64,000 nucleotides of DNA, taken from NCBI GenBank assembly GCA_013398275.1, contig VZSE01006227.1, positions 252,986 to 316,985 on the forward strand, in the 5' to 3' direction. Of this stretch, positions 1 through 12,800 are shown piece by piece; within the stretch, counting starts at the first letter, position 1, and the number at the start of each line of letters is the position of its first letter. A program made the position numbers and the translations under genes. Source of the stretch: Promerops cafer (lineage: Eukaryota; Chordata; Aves; Passeriformes; Nectariniidae). The notes beneath the pieces are model-generated. The model saw only the letters and a list, made by a program, of their open reading frames with translations, had not been told where the DNA came from and did not search any database.

Positions 1-2881
1 CCTTTTCATCCAAATATACAAATGTTACTAAGCAATCCACTGGTGTCTATTTTTATTTTCAAAAACTAGTTTGATGGGCAAATGATGTAGTTCTTCAAAA
101 ATATTTTTCTATGAAGTTTTTAGAGATTTTTTGCACCATCTTAAAATTGAATCTGTTTTCATCAGCTTAAGGCAATATTAAAATAATTTTGAACTATCAA
201 TGGAAGACTCAAATGTCAAATTGTCAAATTAATTATTACAATACTTGATATTGGTTATGACACCATATGTAACAAGTATAGAGAATTTGGAATATGGAAG
301 AACTAACTGAAATAGTTTAGAGGGTAATTTTTTTCATGAGAAATCGTTTGCAAAATTCTGTATTTTCAAAGTAGGAAGTGTTGTACAAACCAAAAAACCC
401 CTAAGCAGGTCATATAGAAACTAGTTCAGTAGACTGTATAGATTATTTGCTCACTTACAGCATACCAAAAACCTTTCTAGCAATTCACATATTAGACTCA
501 TTGTTTAACTACAGTTGACTTTTTATGTAAACACAGACTTCCAAACCAAAATTTCATGTAAACCAGGGCCGCATCATTCCTTATTAAGCAATTATGTTGT
601 CACTGATATTAATTATTGTTAACTATTTCTATCATTTAAAGTTGTTTCTATTCTAAATGTGCTGGATGCTGTTTCCTACTTTTTTTTTGTCTATTAAGAG
701 TTATCTTTTACAAATTATTTTACTATTCATGTAGGCATATGTAATTTTATTTCTAATAATACATCTGGAAGAAAAAGAAAGTATGATATTAATTCTGTCA
801 CTTACGTAGGTTTTTCTGAATCTTTTTCATTGCTTCTTGCAAATTTTTTGAACTATGAATATCAATAATAACCTCATTTGCATTATATTCATAGAGAATA
901 ATGCTTTCTGCCTGTACTTCATGGTTTTCAGATTATACGTTTGACTTATCTGTGTCACACTTCAATTTCAGCAATATTATCGCTTTGATTATCATACATA
1001 TCAGTTAGGCAGATTAACACTATTACTGTATACCAGGTGAAAATCCAGGCCCAGTTTTCACTATCTTTATACACATTGGGATGTGTACATCCTAGCAAAA
1101 ATCAAAGTAAAATCTCACTAATGAGATTTGACAGTTGTGCTTTTCTGGGAAAACCAGTGACACAGTGAAGCCAGTGGCAAAATCCTCAGTTCAGTGGAAC
1201 ATATTCAGTGAAGCAGGGATTCCTTATTCACTTCTAAACTGCACCTGGGAGCACACTGAGGAAATATATGACAAATAAATAATAATTGACTGCTCACACA
1301 ATCATAAATGAGTGTCTTTTATTTTCAAATGCTGGTAATTGAACAAGTAGGTTTAGTCTCTTCTTAGGAGTCTTGCTGAGTTAGGAGAGTTGTCAGTGAG
1401 GCTGAAAGACAATTGAAATCCATACATTTTTTTTAGTTTTCATCAAAGATTTAGTTAGGAACAGCAGTTACTCTGTTGTTTTCCTCAGTGTGTCCCTCAT
1501 TTCAATTAAGAATTAGTAGTTAAATGCATATTAAAAAAAAATAGCACAATATTATATACCAAATGTTTCCCAAAAAGGTCAGAATGAATATATCTTATGC
1601 TAATTGACTCTATTTTACATGAATCAACCCCTATCATACCATGATAATGAGTATTAAAAAAGGATAGAGAAAATAAAATACTAAAATAGCAGACTTTTTA
1701 AAAATTAGTTTTCTATGATTATGCTGCACAGGATCTTACAAAGGTAGTTGTAAGGACTACCAGCATGACTCCAGCATAACACTGAAGTACTGCTTTTGTA
1801 GACCAAAATTTTCAAAAGTGTTAAACCTAAAATTAAGCATATCCCTATGAGAACAGTAACAGTAATGCCAAATAATACTTTTCAAAGCACAGTTCCTCAT
1901 AAAGAAACAAATATGCCAGAGGCAGATCAATTTACAGCACCATGACATAAATGGATGCTTCCCTGGAATGATGTGCTATTAGAAAGGTCAGTTTTACAAG
2001 TATAGAGATGTGCTACCAATTTATTTTCATGCATCCTTAATAGGTCCTATTTTGTCTCTCATCTGGTGCTGAGGAAAGGTATTGATCCCCAAAAGGCATT
2101 CTAGTTGTTTACTCATAACAGAGAAGCAATTTAGGACAACTTGTCTAGCTTATCAGATATAAAAGTGCTACATAAAGTCTAGGGACACTGAAGGTAGGAA
2201 TGGTTATATAAAGCACCATTATTTCCCAAGTACGTCTGCCCTGGTTGCTGCCCACTGACACCTGTAATGAATGAAGGCAGCTACCAACTTCTCCTGTGAT
2301 TCTCTCAATGTAAAGTCAATTCTCTGACTCTCTTCAACAGTGGACATCAAAAGGTTGTTAGTTTTTAAAGTTACTCATATTTATTGATCTTCTGTCTAAA
2401 AAGGAACCACAGATAAAACATTGCTAGCCTGTAGATGAATTGCTTATGCTTTTCTGGGGAGTGAATGTTTTTTAAATAAGCACTGCTCCCATGAAGCGTG
2501 CATTACACATGGTTTAGTCTGAAAGCTTCAAGAAATGTACACTGTCCTCATGTACTGCTTCACAGACAGATCTGTCTCCAATCCTTTCTGTTGCAACAGA
2601 ATGTCATCAGTCATTCTCCTCAGCAGTTGTTATATGCTCTCATGGTGTGTAGAAGCAAGAAAAACCTTGTTGTCCTGCAGTTTAAGACAACCAACAAAAT
2701 GGTTCATGCAAGAGAAATACAATTACTGCACAGCAGACAAGCTGTTGCCCTGAATTGAAATTCCTCAGAGCATTGCCTAAATAGAACATCTAATCAGAAA
2801 GTGAGAATAAAATCACTTTTTGTCTGCCTAACAGATGATTACAGCAGAAATGGTCACTTGCAGTCCTATCACTTTGATTTG
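1..2881. other. AT-rich unique DNA, no gene seen
   Basis: This stretch has only short open frames with no recognisable protein content, scattered A/T homopolymers, and no LINE, LTR or RNA gene that I can recognise. It most resembles avian intergenic or intronic DNA. Absence of a call here means nothing was recognised by eye; a conserved non-coding element would be invisible without alignment to other birds. Confidence 0.6.
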
Positions 2882-3288
2882 TGTATTGGGTTTGCATGAC
2901 AAGCTTTCAGAAAAGCTACAAAGGAAAGGGCAGCAGTGACAACATGAGATGAACTGATCACAGCACACCCACCTGTGCTGCTGTGGGGGGAGGAGGGAGA
3001 GGATTCAGGAGAGAAGTTGTGCCAAGGAAAAAGGGGGGAGTGGGGGAAAGGGGTTTTTAGATTTGGGGATATTTCTTATTATCCTACTTTGATTTAATTA
3101 ACAATAATTAAACAAATTTCAAGTCAAGTCTGTTTTGCCTTTGACAGTAAAAGGTGAATGATCTCTCTCATCCCTATCTCAGTTCATGAGATGTTTGTTA
3201 TAATTTCTCTCCCTTGTCCAGCTGAGAGGGGCAGTGATAGAGTGGCTTTGGTAGCCATCTGGCATCATGTCAGGGTCAGCCCACCACT
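2882..3288 (+). mobile_element. Endogenous retrovirus solo LTR, type A, internally deleted
   Basis: An old retroviral LTR in plus orientation. It opens with TGTATTGGGTTTGCATG, the usual 5' end of this avian LTR family, then jumps to the family's 3' half: a purine-rich GGGGGAG tract, the stretch around GTCTGTTTTGCC, then ATCCCTATCTCAG, and a close near CAGGGTCAGCCCACCAC. Other copies in this window (21495-22556 and 53092-54133) are about 1 kb, so roughly 600 bp of the U3 centre is missing here. The flanks are ATTTG on the left and GTTTG on the right, a possible 5-bp target-site duplication with one mismatch. No internal viral genes adjoin it, so it is a solo LTR or a relic. The family assignment is from memory of avian genomes; the exact family name is not given. 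Confidence 0.72.
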
Positions 3289-4377
3289 GTTTGTTAAACT
3301 CCCATTTTTTGAGTAGTACAATCAGGTTTCCCACAGTGTTTTTGAAATCACATCTGCAGTTACTCACCTCTGTGGTTTCACAAATTCTACTCTGTTTTTT
3401 GAACAGTTTTTCAAAGAAGCTGAAATGAAAGCACTTTGTGTCTGGTTCTACTGTGTGATAACCTAACAGCAGCTCTAAACTGTGTTTGGAGGAGTAACTT
3501 TAAAGAGCAACTTCCTTGCCTGGTCTAGCAGGATACTGATGAAGTAAAAGGAGTACTATAACATCAAGATAGTTAGTGGTCCACATTATAACTCGATAGT
3601 TAGTAGTCCACATCAAGAAATGTGGACCAAGTGAGGCCCAGCATTTTTCTAATTAAAAAGATTATGAGTGGAAGAACAAATGAACACTGGATTATGCCTA
3701 CTTATAGTCAGACAGGCAATTTTAATAAGATGCCCTTTAAGAAGCAGTACATCAGCTTTTACTCTGATATGAAGCCCAAACACTGGACAAAACCTGTACA
3801 TCTGAGTGCAGCATCAAGCCATGTGCACCTGAGTCCTGAAAATGAACAGAGGAAACAGGGCACCCAGGAGCTTTGGGAAGCCTGCAAAACGTGCATCAAT
3901 TGGATTTGCATAGGAGCCTACCATTTTTATGTAGTTCTGGCAAGAATTTTTCTACTGTGTGCACATACTGGCTCAGATATGCGCTACCCAACTGCCTGTG
4001 CACTGATCATAAGCTCAAGCTTAACTACAAAAAGTAATTAAGACTGGCATGAGTGTTGATGAAGTACAATGCTTTTTGTTATATGTATCAGACATTAAGA
4101 AAGTTTGACTTCTCTACACTGACAAAATTCCTTAGTGAATGACATTGAGGTGGAAAAAGACAAATGTCCACCTGATGCTTTAGATTCAATCGTGAGAAAC
4201 GCTTTGTCTCTCCCAGAAGTGATAGTTAAGACCACGTCTGAGATGTATTAAATAAACAAAATGAAGACTGCTTCACTCTTCCTCTTTATGTCAATTGTGA
4301 TCCACTGAAACAGAAAACTCTTCAGTTGTAACTGCAGTGAGGCACCAATATTAAAGAAAGCACAAACAACTTTATTG
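3289..4377. other. Unique DNA with a small stem-loop; no supported gene
   Basis: The stretch between the LTR and the ATT microsatellite has no recognisable repeat. It contains a 19-bp direct repeat (3568-3586 and 3595-3613, one mismatch) and an 8-bp perfect inverted repeat at 3606-3627. An open frame of about 125 codons counted from its first ATG near 3664 runs to 4041, but it has no recognised domain and no splice or promoter context, so I do not call it a gene. Confidence 0.5.
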
Positions 4378-4407
4378 CTGCTACTACTACTACTACTATT
4401 ATTATTT

Positions 4408-4478
<71 letters not shown>

Positions 4479-4479
4479 T
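4378..4479. repeat. (CTA)n/(ATT)n trinucleotide microsatellite
   Basis: About 100 bp of trinucleotide repeat. It begins as CTA units, changes to ATT units near 4398, has one interruption (TTTTCA), then runs as pure ATT to the end. The changeover suggests a point mutation spread by slippage. It is likely length-polymorphic. Confidence 0.95.
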
Positions 4480-5389
4480 AGACTCCACTAATTCTCCATA
4501 AAAGGCAGGCCTCATTGTCAACAACTGCTTAAAAATAAAAAATGTTCACAGGGAGTCTGACAATTTTCTTTTTATCCATATAGTTTTCTCAGGGCAAATG
4601 AAAACTAAAATTTTGATATACGTATTCACATGCATGGATGGGGAGCTATTTTTCTAAAGAACTAATATTTCACTTAACTACAGCTAAAATGCAGGTAATG
4701 AAATTTAGATCTCAAATTTATTGGTACATGAATAAAAACAAAGTAAGCAATGTAGGATTAAAAATCAAAGAAATCAAAATATTTTTTTTTCTTCAAACAA
4801 GATGATTCTTAACTCCTTGTCTGTACACCTTGAAATTTCTTTACAGAGTTCCAGGAAGGTTTTGAGAGTCATATTAATACAGGACCAGATCCAAAGGCTA
4901 GTAACAGAAACCTTTTCAAAGACATAGTAGAACCATAAATTTAAATAAGATCAACACTGTTGGAAATTTCTATTACCTGAATATCAAGACTGTGTCTCTG
5001 TTTTAGCTGCAGTGCTCTACAATAAGCAAAGAAAACTCTGAGTCTAAATGTAAAAGGATCCACTGATGGAGAATATAAAAAAGAGCGACAAACAATCTGA
5101 TCTGTGAAGGAAATAAATAACATCCTGATTTTTAAAATATCAGGTTTCTTCTTGTGTTTAAACATAAAATAGTCAAAATAAAGTGAGGTTGTGGCACAGA
5201 AGAGATTAGTGAAATAAATAAAAAAATCACAACCCACACTCTACAAGCAACTTGGAAAACTTGCTCTTCTCAACCTCTTAAAAGGAAAAAAAGTTCATTT
5301 TACTCCTGTTCCAAAACTATTGCTCCAGACTGGTTCCTGTTCAGAATAAGGTTGTAAGTGGTCAAAAAAAAAGAAGGAAACAACCATCA
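4480..5389. other. AT-rich unique DNA
   Basis: No gene, RNA or repeat recognised. Only short open frames are present, and none has recognisable protein content. Confidence 0.5.
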
Positions 5390-5670
5390 CACTGGTCTTC
5401 AGGTAGGGCAAAAGAAGGATTTGGAGAACTACAGACTAGTAATTCAACCTTATCTCAATGGGGTATGAAGGGGACGAAGTGCATCATCCTGTGGACTCTT
5501 GTAACCACAAATAAACAAGATAACTGGGAGCAGTCAGGATGGATTTATCAAGGGTAAGTTGTTCCTCACTAACCCAGCAACCTTTTGCAGTGATGTACTG
5601 GTACAGAAACTGAGGTTTTGGGTGAGGGGATGCCACTGAGTATCATATATTCTGAACCCAGCAAAGTTAT
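5390..5670 (+). mobile_element. CR1 LINE fragment, ORF2 reverse-transcriptase entry region
   Basis: A decayed piece of CR1 in plus orientation. The stretch near 5405-5450 translates as a degraded form of the CR1 motif that normally reads like KKGKKEDPGNYRPVSLTS; here a GQKKDLENYRLV-like reading remains. Near 5535-5580 the sequence resembles the usual 'QHGFTKGKSCLTNL' part of the CR1 polymerase, again degraded. Neither end of the element is present. It has no open frame across it and is not active. It lies about 450 bp from a separate CR1 piece on the opposite strand. Confidence 0.62.
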
Positions 5671-6119
5671 ATACTAAGCAAATCAGGAGAATACCATTGG
5701 TGGTTGTTTTATCTTTTACTCATATCAAGTGAAATAGTTACTTGTACTAATCATGTGAACCATTGCTTTGGACTGGCACAGCTCTCAGCCTCTGTTTGCC
5801 CTGTGCCCTGGCCCTGGTGGGGACTCTCTGCTGGATCCACTCCTGAGCGCTGAAATCTGACTTGCACTTGTAGCCCAAACCCGGACAGTGCTCGGTCCTG
5901 CTGGCCCCACCACTGCCCTCTGGTCCTTTCCCTGGTGCAGGGGCTGCTCTGATGCCTGGGTGCACTGATGCCTCCTGGCAACTCGCTGCCTGCCAGGGCC
6001 CTTCCTGCAGAGTTCTTCATAGCTGGTTGTCACCTCTGAGGCCAGACTTTCCCTGGCCTTTGGGGAACCCCACAGGATTCCCATCAAGCTATTTTTCCAC
6101 ATCCTTCTCAACTACAGCC
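5671..6119. other. GC-rich block of unknown origin
   Basis: From about 5750 the base composition rises well above the surroundings and stays high to about 6120. The block contains several overlapping open frames in different frames (for example 5785-6111 on the minus strand), which is expected of any GC-rich DNA with few stop codons. I recognise no protein motif. It touches the CR1 fragment starting near 6120, so it may be the remains of an old transposable element or LTR, or a decayed CpG-rich segment. Confidence 0.4.
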
Positions 6120-6800
6120 CTGCCCTCCAGAAGCAGCTACTAACTGCTTCTCCCAGGCTGCTGTCATCCACAAACAATCTAGGAGTGGTTTCCCAATATC
6201 TAGACTCTAATAAAGGCAGTAAAGTGGATGGACACAACATCAATTCAGCCACCAGACAAGGCTAGTTAATGCCTGCCAGCTGAAATTTGCACTACTAATC
6301 AAAACCCTTTAAGCCTATGAATCTAGCCACCATGTCATTCAGCTATCTAAACTGGATCTCACTAATTCAGTGATAAGGAAACTGGGATGCTGTGACAAAA
6401 GCCTTCCTAAAGTCAGGGTACATCCAGACCCTTCCCAGGGACTAAGGGGAGGCTGACCTGCCTGTATATCATGGATTTCCATTATTACTGTTTTTGAGGA
6501 TGATGTGATGCTTGAATTTTTTTCAAGCATTAGAAAAAAAGCTGCAATCTTTGAAGGTGGTAGATGTAAGCACTGCAAAGACACCAGATAGCTGCCATTG
6601 TTGAGTTCTGTCTGTCCCATGGACTGGGAGGCTCAGAGCCCTGGATGTCTTAAGGGCAGATTTTACTGGTATAAACTAAGACAAAAGTTTACCTCCATCA
6701 TCTCCAGGTCTTTGGTCACTTCCCTTGTAGTAACAGGCACACATTTTCATTAGTTTTCCTGTTATCAAGAAGCCCATCTCCACCTACAGTCTTTTATGTG
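6120..6800 (-). mobile_element. CR1 LINE fragment, ORF2 (minus strand), ancient
   Basis: A heavily diverged CR1 piece whose coding sense is the minus strand. Signposts read on the plus strand are TGACAAAAGCCTTCCTAAAG near 6390, CTTCCCAGGGACTAAGGGGA near 6432, GATTTTACTGGTATAAAC near 6659 and CATCTCCAGGTCTTTGGTCA near 6699. In CR1 these fall in this order going from the palm domain back towards the linker upstream of it. Several indels break the reading frame. The 3' tail and the 5' end are both absent. It is older than the copies at 18.6 kb and 57.6 kb. Confidence 0.7.
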
Positions 6801-9800
6801 TCTGAGGTCAGAGGCTCCACATTCATTCACACTAGCTTTTTGTGACACATTTTCTTGAGTTTTCACACAGTGAACTGAACCATTCTTGTGCTCTGATGAA
6901 GCTATCCTTCCACCTAGTCTTTCCAGGACCAGGCAGGACCTTGAATAAACCAAGATCCATAAGCCTAAATTTGAACGTGTTCCTAACAAAAGGATCAGGA
7001 ACAAAACACTAATTTGGCTAAAGCAGTTTACTCTGAAGTATTAATTATTATTGCTCACACTTTGTTCAGCTAGTTAGTTTACTTAGCAATCCAGCATGGC
7101 AAAATATAATAGATGAACTCTTTCCAGTCTCAGCATCTTATCTGGTGCTTATGTGACCCTAATACTTTTCAGTATTTTGGCTTTAGACCATTGTATTTAT
7201 TCAGCTCTTGCATTCAGTGAAAGCAGATGAATTCATCATTCATCTCATCCCCATTCCAGACTTCAGAATCAACAAAAGTGACTGTCAGCTTTAAGAGATC
7301 TACTTCCCATGGTGAATGGGCTTAGCTCAAGACACAAAAGCAGGTTAGGCTCCCCTCTCAGATTTCCTCTTGTAACCACAGGGTAGATTCCCAAAATTTC
7401 TATTGCTTTCAGCACTATGTTAACGATTTTCCTGGAATAAATCTACATTAAGGAAACATAAATGCTACCTGTAAATGGATATTGCAAGTGTTGTTATTAA
7501 TATACAATTGCCTACCAAGGTCAGGTCATACAATCCATGATTATGTGTTTCAGAAACTAATTGGACAATACTACAAGATTATTTAGGCACTTAAAACTTT
7601 ATTATTTTTAGCAGCATTTAAGCCATTTCAAGGATGTTTGAAAATACAAGTCTTAAGCATGCAGGGAAGTTACTGTCTCCTGTAACTCAGCTATGTAAAA
7701 AAAAAAAAAGCTTAAATGTATTCCCTTATAATGATTTTAGTCCCATATGAGTCAATCACAAAGACTTTAGGAATTGGTAGGTGAGAACTCTCCTAAATGC
7801 CTACAATCCTACTGTATGCTCTTCTTTACACTATAACTAAAGAAATAAGTATCTTTCCAAAATAATTCTTCAAGACTCCAGAAATTATTAGAAAGGTGCC
7901 TATAAAAGAAAAAAACTGCTAATTTACCCTTGACAAGACTGATAGCCACTAAAACAAAACTACCAGTACATCTGAGCTGTTTCTTTCCTGCTTATATTCT
8001 GTAGTATTCTCCACCTTCTCTGCATGTGCATTTTGCCTCCAGTGACATAAGTCAGAGAAGAAAGCAAAGCTGAAAGAAACTAGCAATCTTACTTCTTTAT
8101 TTATAACAGCTTTTAATTTAATCAATCATGTCAGAAAACAAAGAACATCACTAAACTGATGGACCATAAGTGACTTCCTGGATTGAAGTAGGTTGATTGA
8201 ATAATCAAATTCTAAGGCCTAATGGAAATAATAAACATTATTCAGTCTAACCTTTCAAAAATAATAATAAAAAAAATACCACAACCTACTTAGAGTTTTT
8301 ATGTGAGACTTTTTATATCAAATGCCTAATGAGATGGCAAGCATGTATGAGTAATCACTTTTACTTACTGTTCTTATTAAAGCAAAAGATGAGCTACAAT
8401 TCTTTCAGTCAGAAATAAAAATTCTTCTGATGCCTAGAAAATAGAATAGATCTTCCCAATGATGTCAGAGTGAATATGAAAGCAAACCTTTACTTGAAAC
8501 TTTCAGGTACATAATATGGTGAAAATAGCATGGGGTATAATAATTCTACAATTTTTATAGGGCTAGTCGATTAGTATACTTATTATATACCACCCAATTA
8601 AAAGGCTAGGTGGTTAAGTAATAATTCCTGGGGTCCTGGCCCACTGGAAGAAGTCCAGAGGTTTCTTTTGCCCCATTGTTTTATACCTGGTCCAGATTTT
8701 GGTTGGAAAACAGAACCTCCTTGTAGTTGGTTCTCTCTTGGAATAAGACTAAATAATATTTAGGAATGTGTTTATAAGGTTAACTTGTTGTTCCTAAATG
8801 TTGGAAAGAAAGATAGGAAAAGTACTAGAAACTGCAGCAATGCTTTAGGAATCTACAAAGCTATCAATACATGAAAAATATAAAAAACTATAAATCTTAG
8901 GCATCACTTTCCTGATCAGCAACATTAAATTGGCTCTTTATTTTTATTCAAAGAAAGTAGCACATTTAAATTGAACTTAATATAGGAAGAATAATAAAGA
9001 ATATCTTTCTTTAATAAAATGAATGGTTTCTCTTTTCTACATAATGCTTTTCATTCTTTGTAAACTCTTTAATGGGTTTAGTAGAAAAATTTTCACCTAG
9101 CACATGCCACAAAATACCCACCACTCTTGGAAGTGTAGCTGAATTATTTTCAGGCATCAGCTGGAAAATGGTTTTCAGGTTTTTTATGATAAGAGTTGTA
9201 CTTCTAGTAGCTCCAATATTTAGTATTGGGGGGCAAAAGTCTCAATACACTTTAAAATAATTTTCAAGGTGAAAAAGTAGCACTGATATTGAATGAACTA
9301 AATCTTAGTTCTTATTTTGACACTAAGTGAATAAGGTATTCTATTTTGTTGAGCTTGATGCCTTTCAACTTCTACTTCAGATGCCATAGGAATGGATGCT
9401 GGTATCTATCCTGTAGGTTGCATACAGAGGGCCCAATAAATCTATGGTGACTCTTCTTTTGGTCTAACAATCAAAGCTTTACAAAGCCTGTCACTGAGAT
9501 AGAGCTATAAACCAGATAAGCACTAAGAAAATAAAATTACCATGGACATTTTCCATAAAATTGTAGTATGTAGTATTTTGCTTAGCAAAATGGAATATAA
9601 CCTTGTGGTCTTTCAGCATTTAAAGGATGTTTATATGAAAGAGAAAGACAAAACAACTGGCACTGGTTTTAAACTAAAAGAGGGTAAATCAAGGTGGGAT
9701 ATAAGGAAGACAGTTATGAGGGGGAAGAGACTGGAAAGTGTTGCTTAATGAACCTGTGGGCATGCAGACTTCTTTCTGCTGTATTTTTGCTTTATAGAAA

Positions 9801-12800
9801 TATTTAACTTCTTTTCTAAAATAAAGTACTGTCACTAAAGCTGTTACTCTGAAACTAGGGATCTGCCCCTTAGACTGAAAGTGGAACCATATTTCTCCCA
9901 TTTTGTGGTTATACATAACAAAGTTGACTCATGGGCATACAGCTTCAGTGGAATTCTAGAATAAAAAGCATAATGTCATCCTATCTTCAGGCAGAATATC
10001 TAGCAAAGCCTTCAGGAATTCAGCAGCTGACAGGGCTTTCTACAAAAAGGGACAGCTGAAATGAACCTGAAATAAACTTTGATGCCCCATAAAAAACTCT
10101 GAAACCTTAAAAAACTATTTATGCCAAGGCCCTCTAGGGTTAAGTGCTTGACAGAGAATTTTTCAGTTCAGATTGGCTGTTGCATTGCCCCAGTATTACC
10201 AAAAGTTTTTCAAATACAACATAATTGTCATCTCTCCATTTATGGATTTGACACTATATAATAGATGTGCTTTTTTTTTTCCTGTGCTTTTTCTCACAAC
10301 TTTTGAACTTCCTACAAATTCTCCGAGAGTCTCCTCAAAACTATTGTGGTGTTGTTTGCATAAAAAACCCCATCAATTAGGTACTGCTGAGATCACTTCC
10401 CAACATATTGATCAGTGTTGCCTCAGTCTTGTACTCCCCTGGCGTGTCTGTTTCCAGCTGCTCTCTCACCTTAAATATACATTGCAAACACCACAGGAAA
10501 GAGAGTTATTATTATTATTATTTCATACACTACCTAGCAAAAGTGGGCCCTGGACTACGGCCAAGGTCTGATGACAGTGAGAATACCAGTATATTACAGG
10601 AAAAAACCATGACAGAGTATCACAAAGCAAAACATTTCTGAACCAGGTAATTATTTGGGTTGTATTTTTAAAGCCCACAAACTGGCTAGACTGTGATTTT
10701 TTCAGATCATACAAGTAGTATGTCTTCTCTCCAAAACGACATTTTTTTGTTAGAATTATTATCACCTAATAGTTACTGCTGAGTATTCACCTCCACACAG
10801 AATTAGTTTTCCGAAACCCATCTGCTCTGTAATTCCAGTTACAGTGGAAGAATAAAACTAGAATGACACCTGCCTGACAGTAGAAAAAACTATAGAAGAA
10901 TTTGATGCTTCCATTACTCCAAGACAGATATAGTTTGGGACCATCTCACCACCTGGAAAATCTCCAAAAACATTATTTAGGCAGCCATGGTGACCATGAC
11001 AAACTGGTAAAAAAAGCAGTCACCCCCAGATATCACATTCCCATGTCAAGTCATTGATACTGTGACATGGGTCAACTTATTTCATGTGTCATTATGATGA
11101 GTGGTACCAAGATAAGGGATTACATGTCACCAAATATACAGTTTGTTATACACTGCAGTATATATATTATATATGTTATTACATATATAACTTACTTATA
11201 CATCCATGAGGGAATACTGGAGATTGTGTGAGGAGACGCACGTCATCTTTGTCATTTGAAAATACTTTTTAGCTACGAGACAAGACCTAATTATAGCTTC
11301 CAAGAAAGGTTTAGGAGTAAAAGAGATTTTAGGGAGAGAATTTGAAGGGTGATAGATGCTAAATGATGCTCAGAAAAAGTTTGTTTAGTTATCCTAGGAT
11401 TATGGACAGCATGAGGCACTGTTTGGAAGAGAAGACTGAGAGCATGATCCAAAGTATTGTTCTCCTGGACTTCATCACTAACTTCAATAAAGAAATATGA
11501 CTGAGCATAATATAGCATGTAATCAACAAAGAAAAAAATCACAGACAATTTGACCTTATTGTGAAAAAGTGACTGATTCAAAAACTTAAAAAAAATGTCA
11601 AAAATGTATCTATTTTCATATGAAGGAAGTTTAACAGGATAGCACAAAAAAATAAGCAAGACTATCTTACTAAAGAAATTATGAAAACTCTGGAGCTACT
11701 GAAGACTATGTGGGAAGGACTGAACAAAAGGCAGGGACACTATGGTAAGGTGCCACTGTTTCAGTCAGCAATGTTTCTGAGACTGGCAGGAGGAAGTAGA
11801 AGGGAGTCAGAAGGACAATTTAGGGATTAAAAGGTAGTAATATATTAGGGAATTTCTACAAGCACTCCTTTTTCCTGAACGCTTGTTCCCCTTTAAAATG
11901 CAGTAAAATAATCTTCAGAAGCTGGCTGCCTTCATTTTAATATGAGGCATAGATACGGATACTCTGTTCCTATAACTCATTAAAAAATGTCTTCTAGGAA
12001 TATTTTCTTCTAGGGGAAGAGCAGTCTGTGGAGATTAACATCCATCTCACCAGAGAGTCTTGTTAGCGAAGTATGAAAATAAATCATATTTCTGCAGCGC
12101 AATGAGAGCTGTGAGCTACAACACAGAACATCTTTTTTAAACATTTTTTCCACACTATCTTTATTCTCACTGACTTACCAACCCCACAAAAGCTTACACA
12201 ATGAATATAAATCATATCCATGAGGAGTTTCTCTCTTTCCTAAAGGCTGAGAGCACACACACACACATGTTGTTTTATTCTTCAAACAATGTGATGAATA
12301 TTTTATGAGGTATGAAGCTCAGTCACTTCCATCAAAGAGACACCAAAGGAAGGCTGAGTTTCTGCCCCCCCGTTTCCTCTCCTCTGGCTCACCTCCCCCT
12401 CTTCCAAATTAACTTTCCCACATATGAGAAATAGAACACACTGTGGTCATACGTACCCCCAGGAAATCTGTGACTTGTATGGCAATAACTTGTACTGTGT
12501 CTCTTACATTTGTCTATGCTACTTAAAAGAAAAAATGTTTTCAGCAGCAAACTCATGTGCTCCTAATCTGCTTTGTCCTTGGGAAGGCCAAAGAAGATGG
12601 GGGTTAATATTGTCCCAGAGCAGAGAGGATTAATGTCAACAGACAGAGAACTTGGGCAGGCAAAGCTTCAGATCACTGCTGACAAAGTCCATGAGATAAC
12701 ACAACAGATTGGAACAATTACCTGCTTGAAGTTCCTTGAAGTGTTTTTTTTTTTTTTTCAAGCCTAGTTTTGACTCACAGGAAACTACTGAAGTTCATAA

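Noticed and set aside
3622..4041. 139-codon plus-strand open frame
   Set aside because: It starts at GTG; the first ATG is near 3664. No known motif, no splice or promoter context, and a frame of this length is expected by chance in 64 kb.
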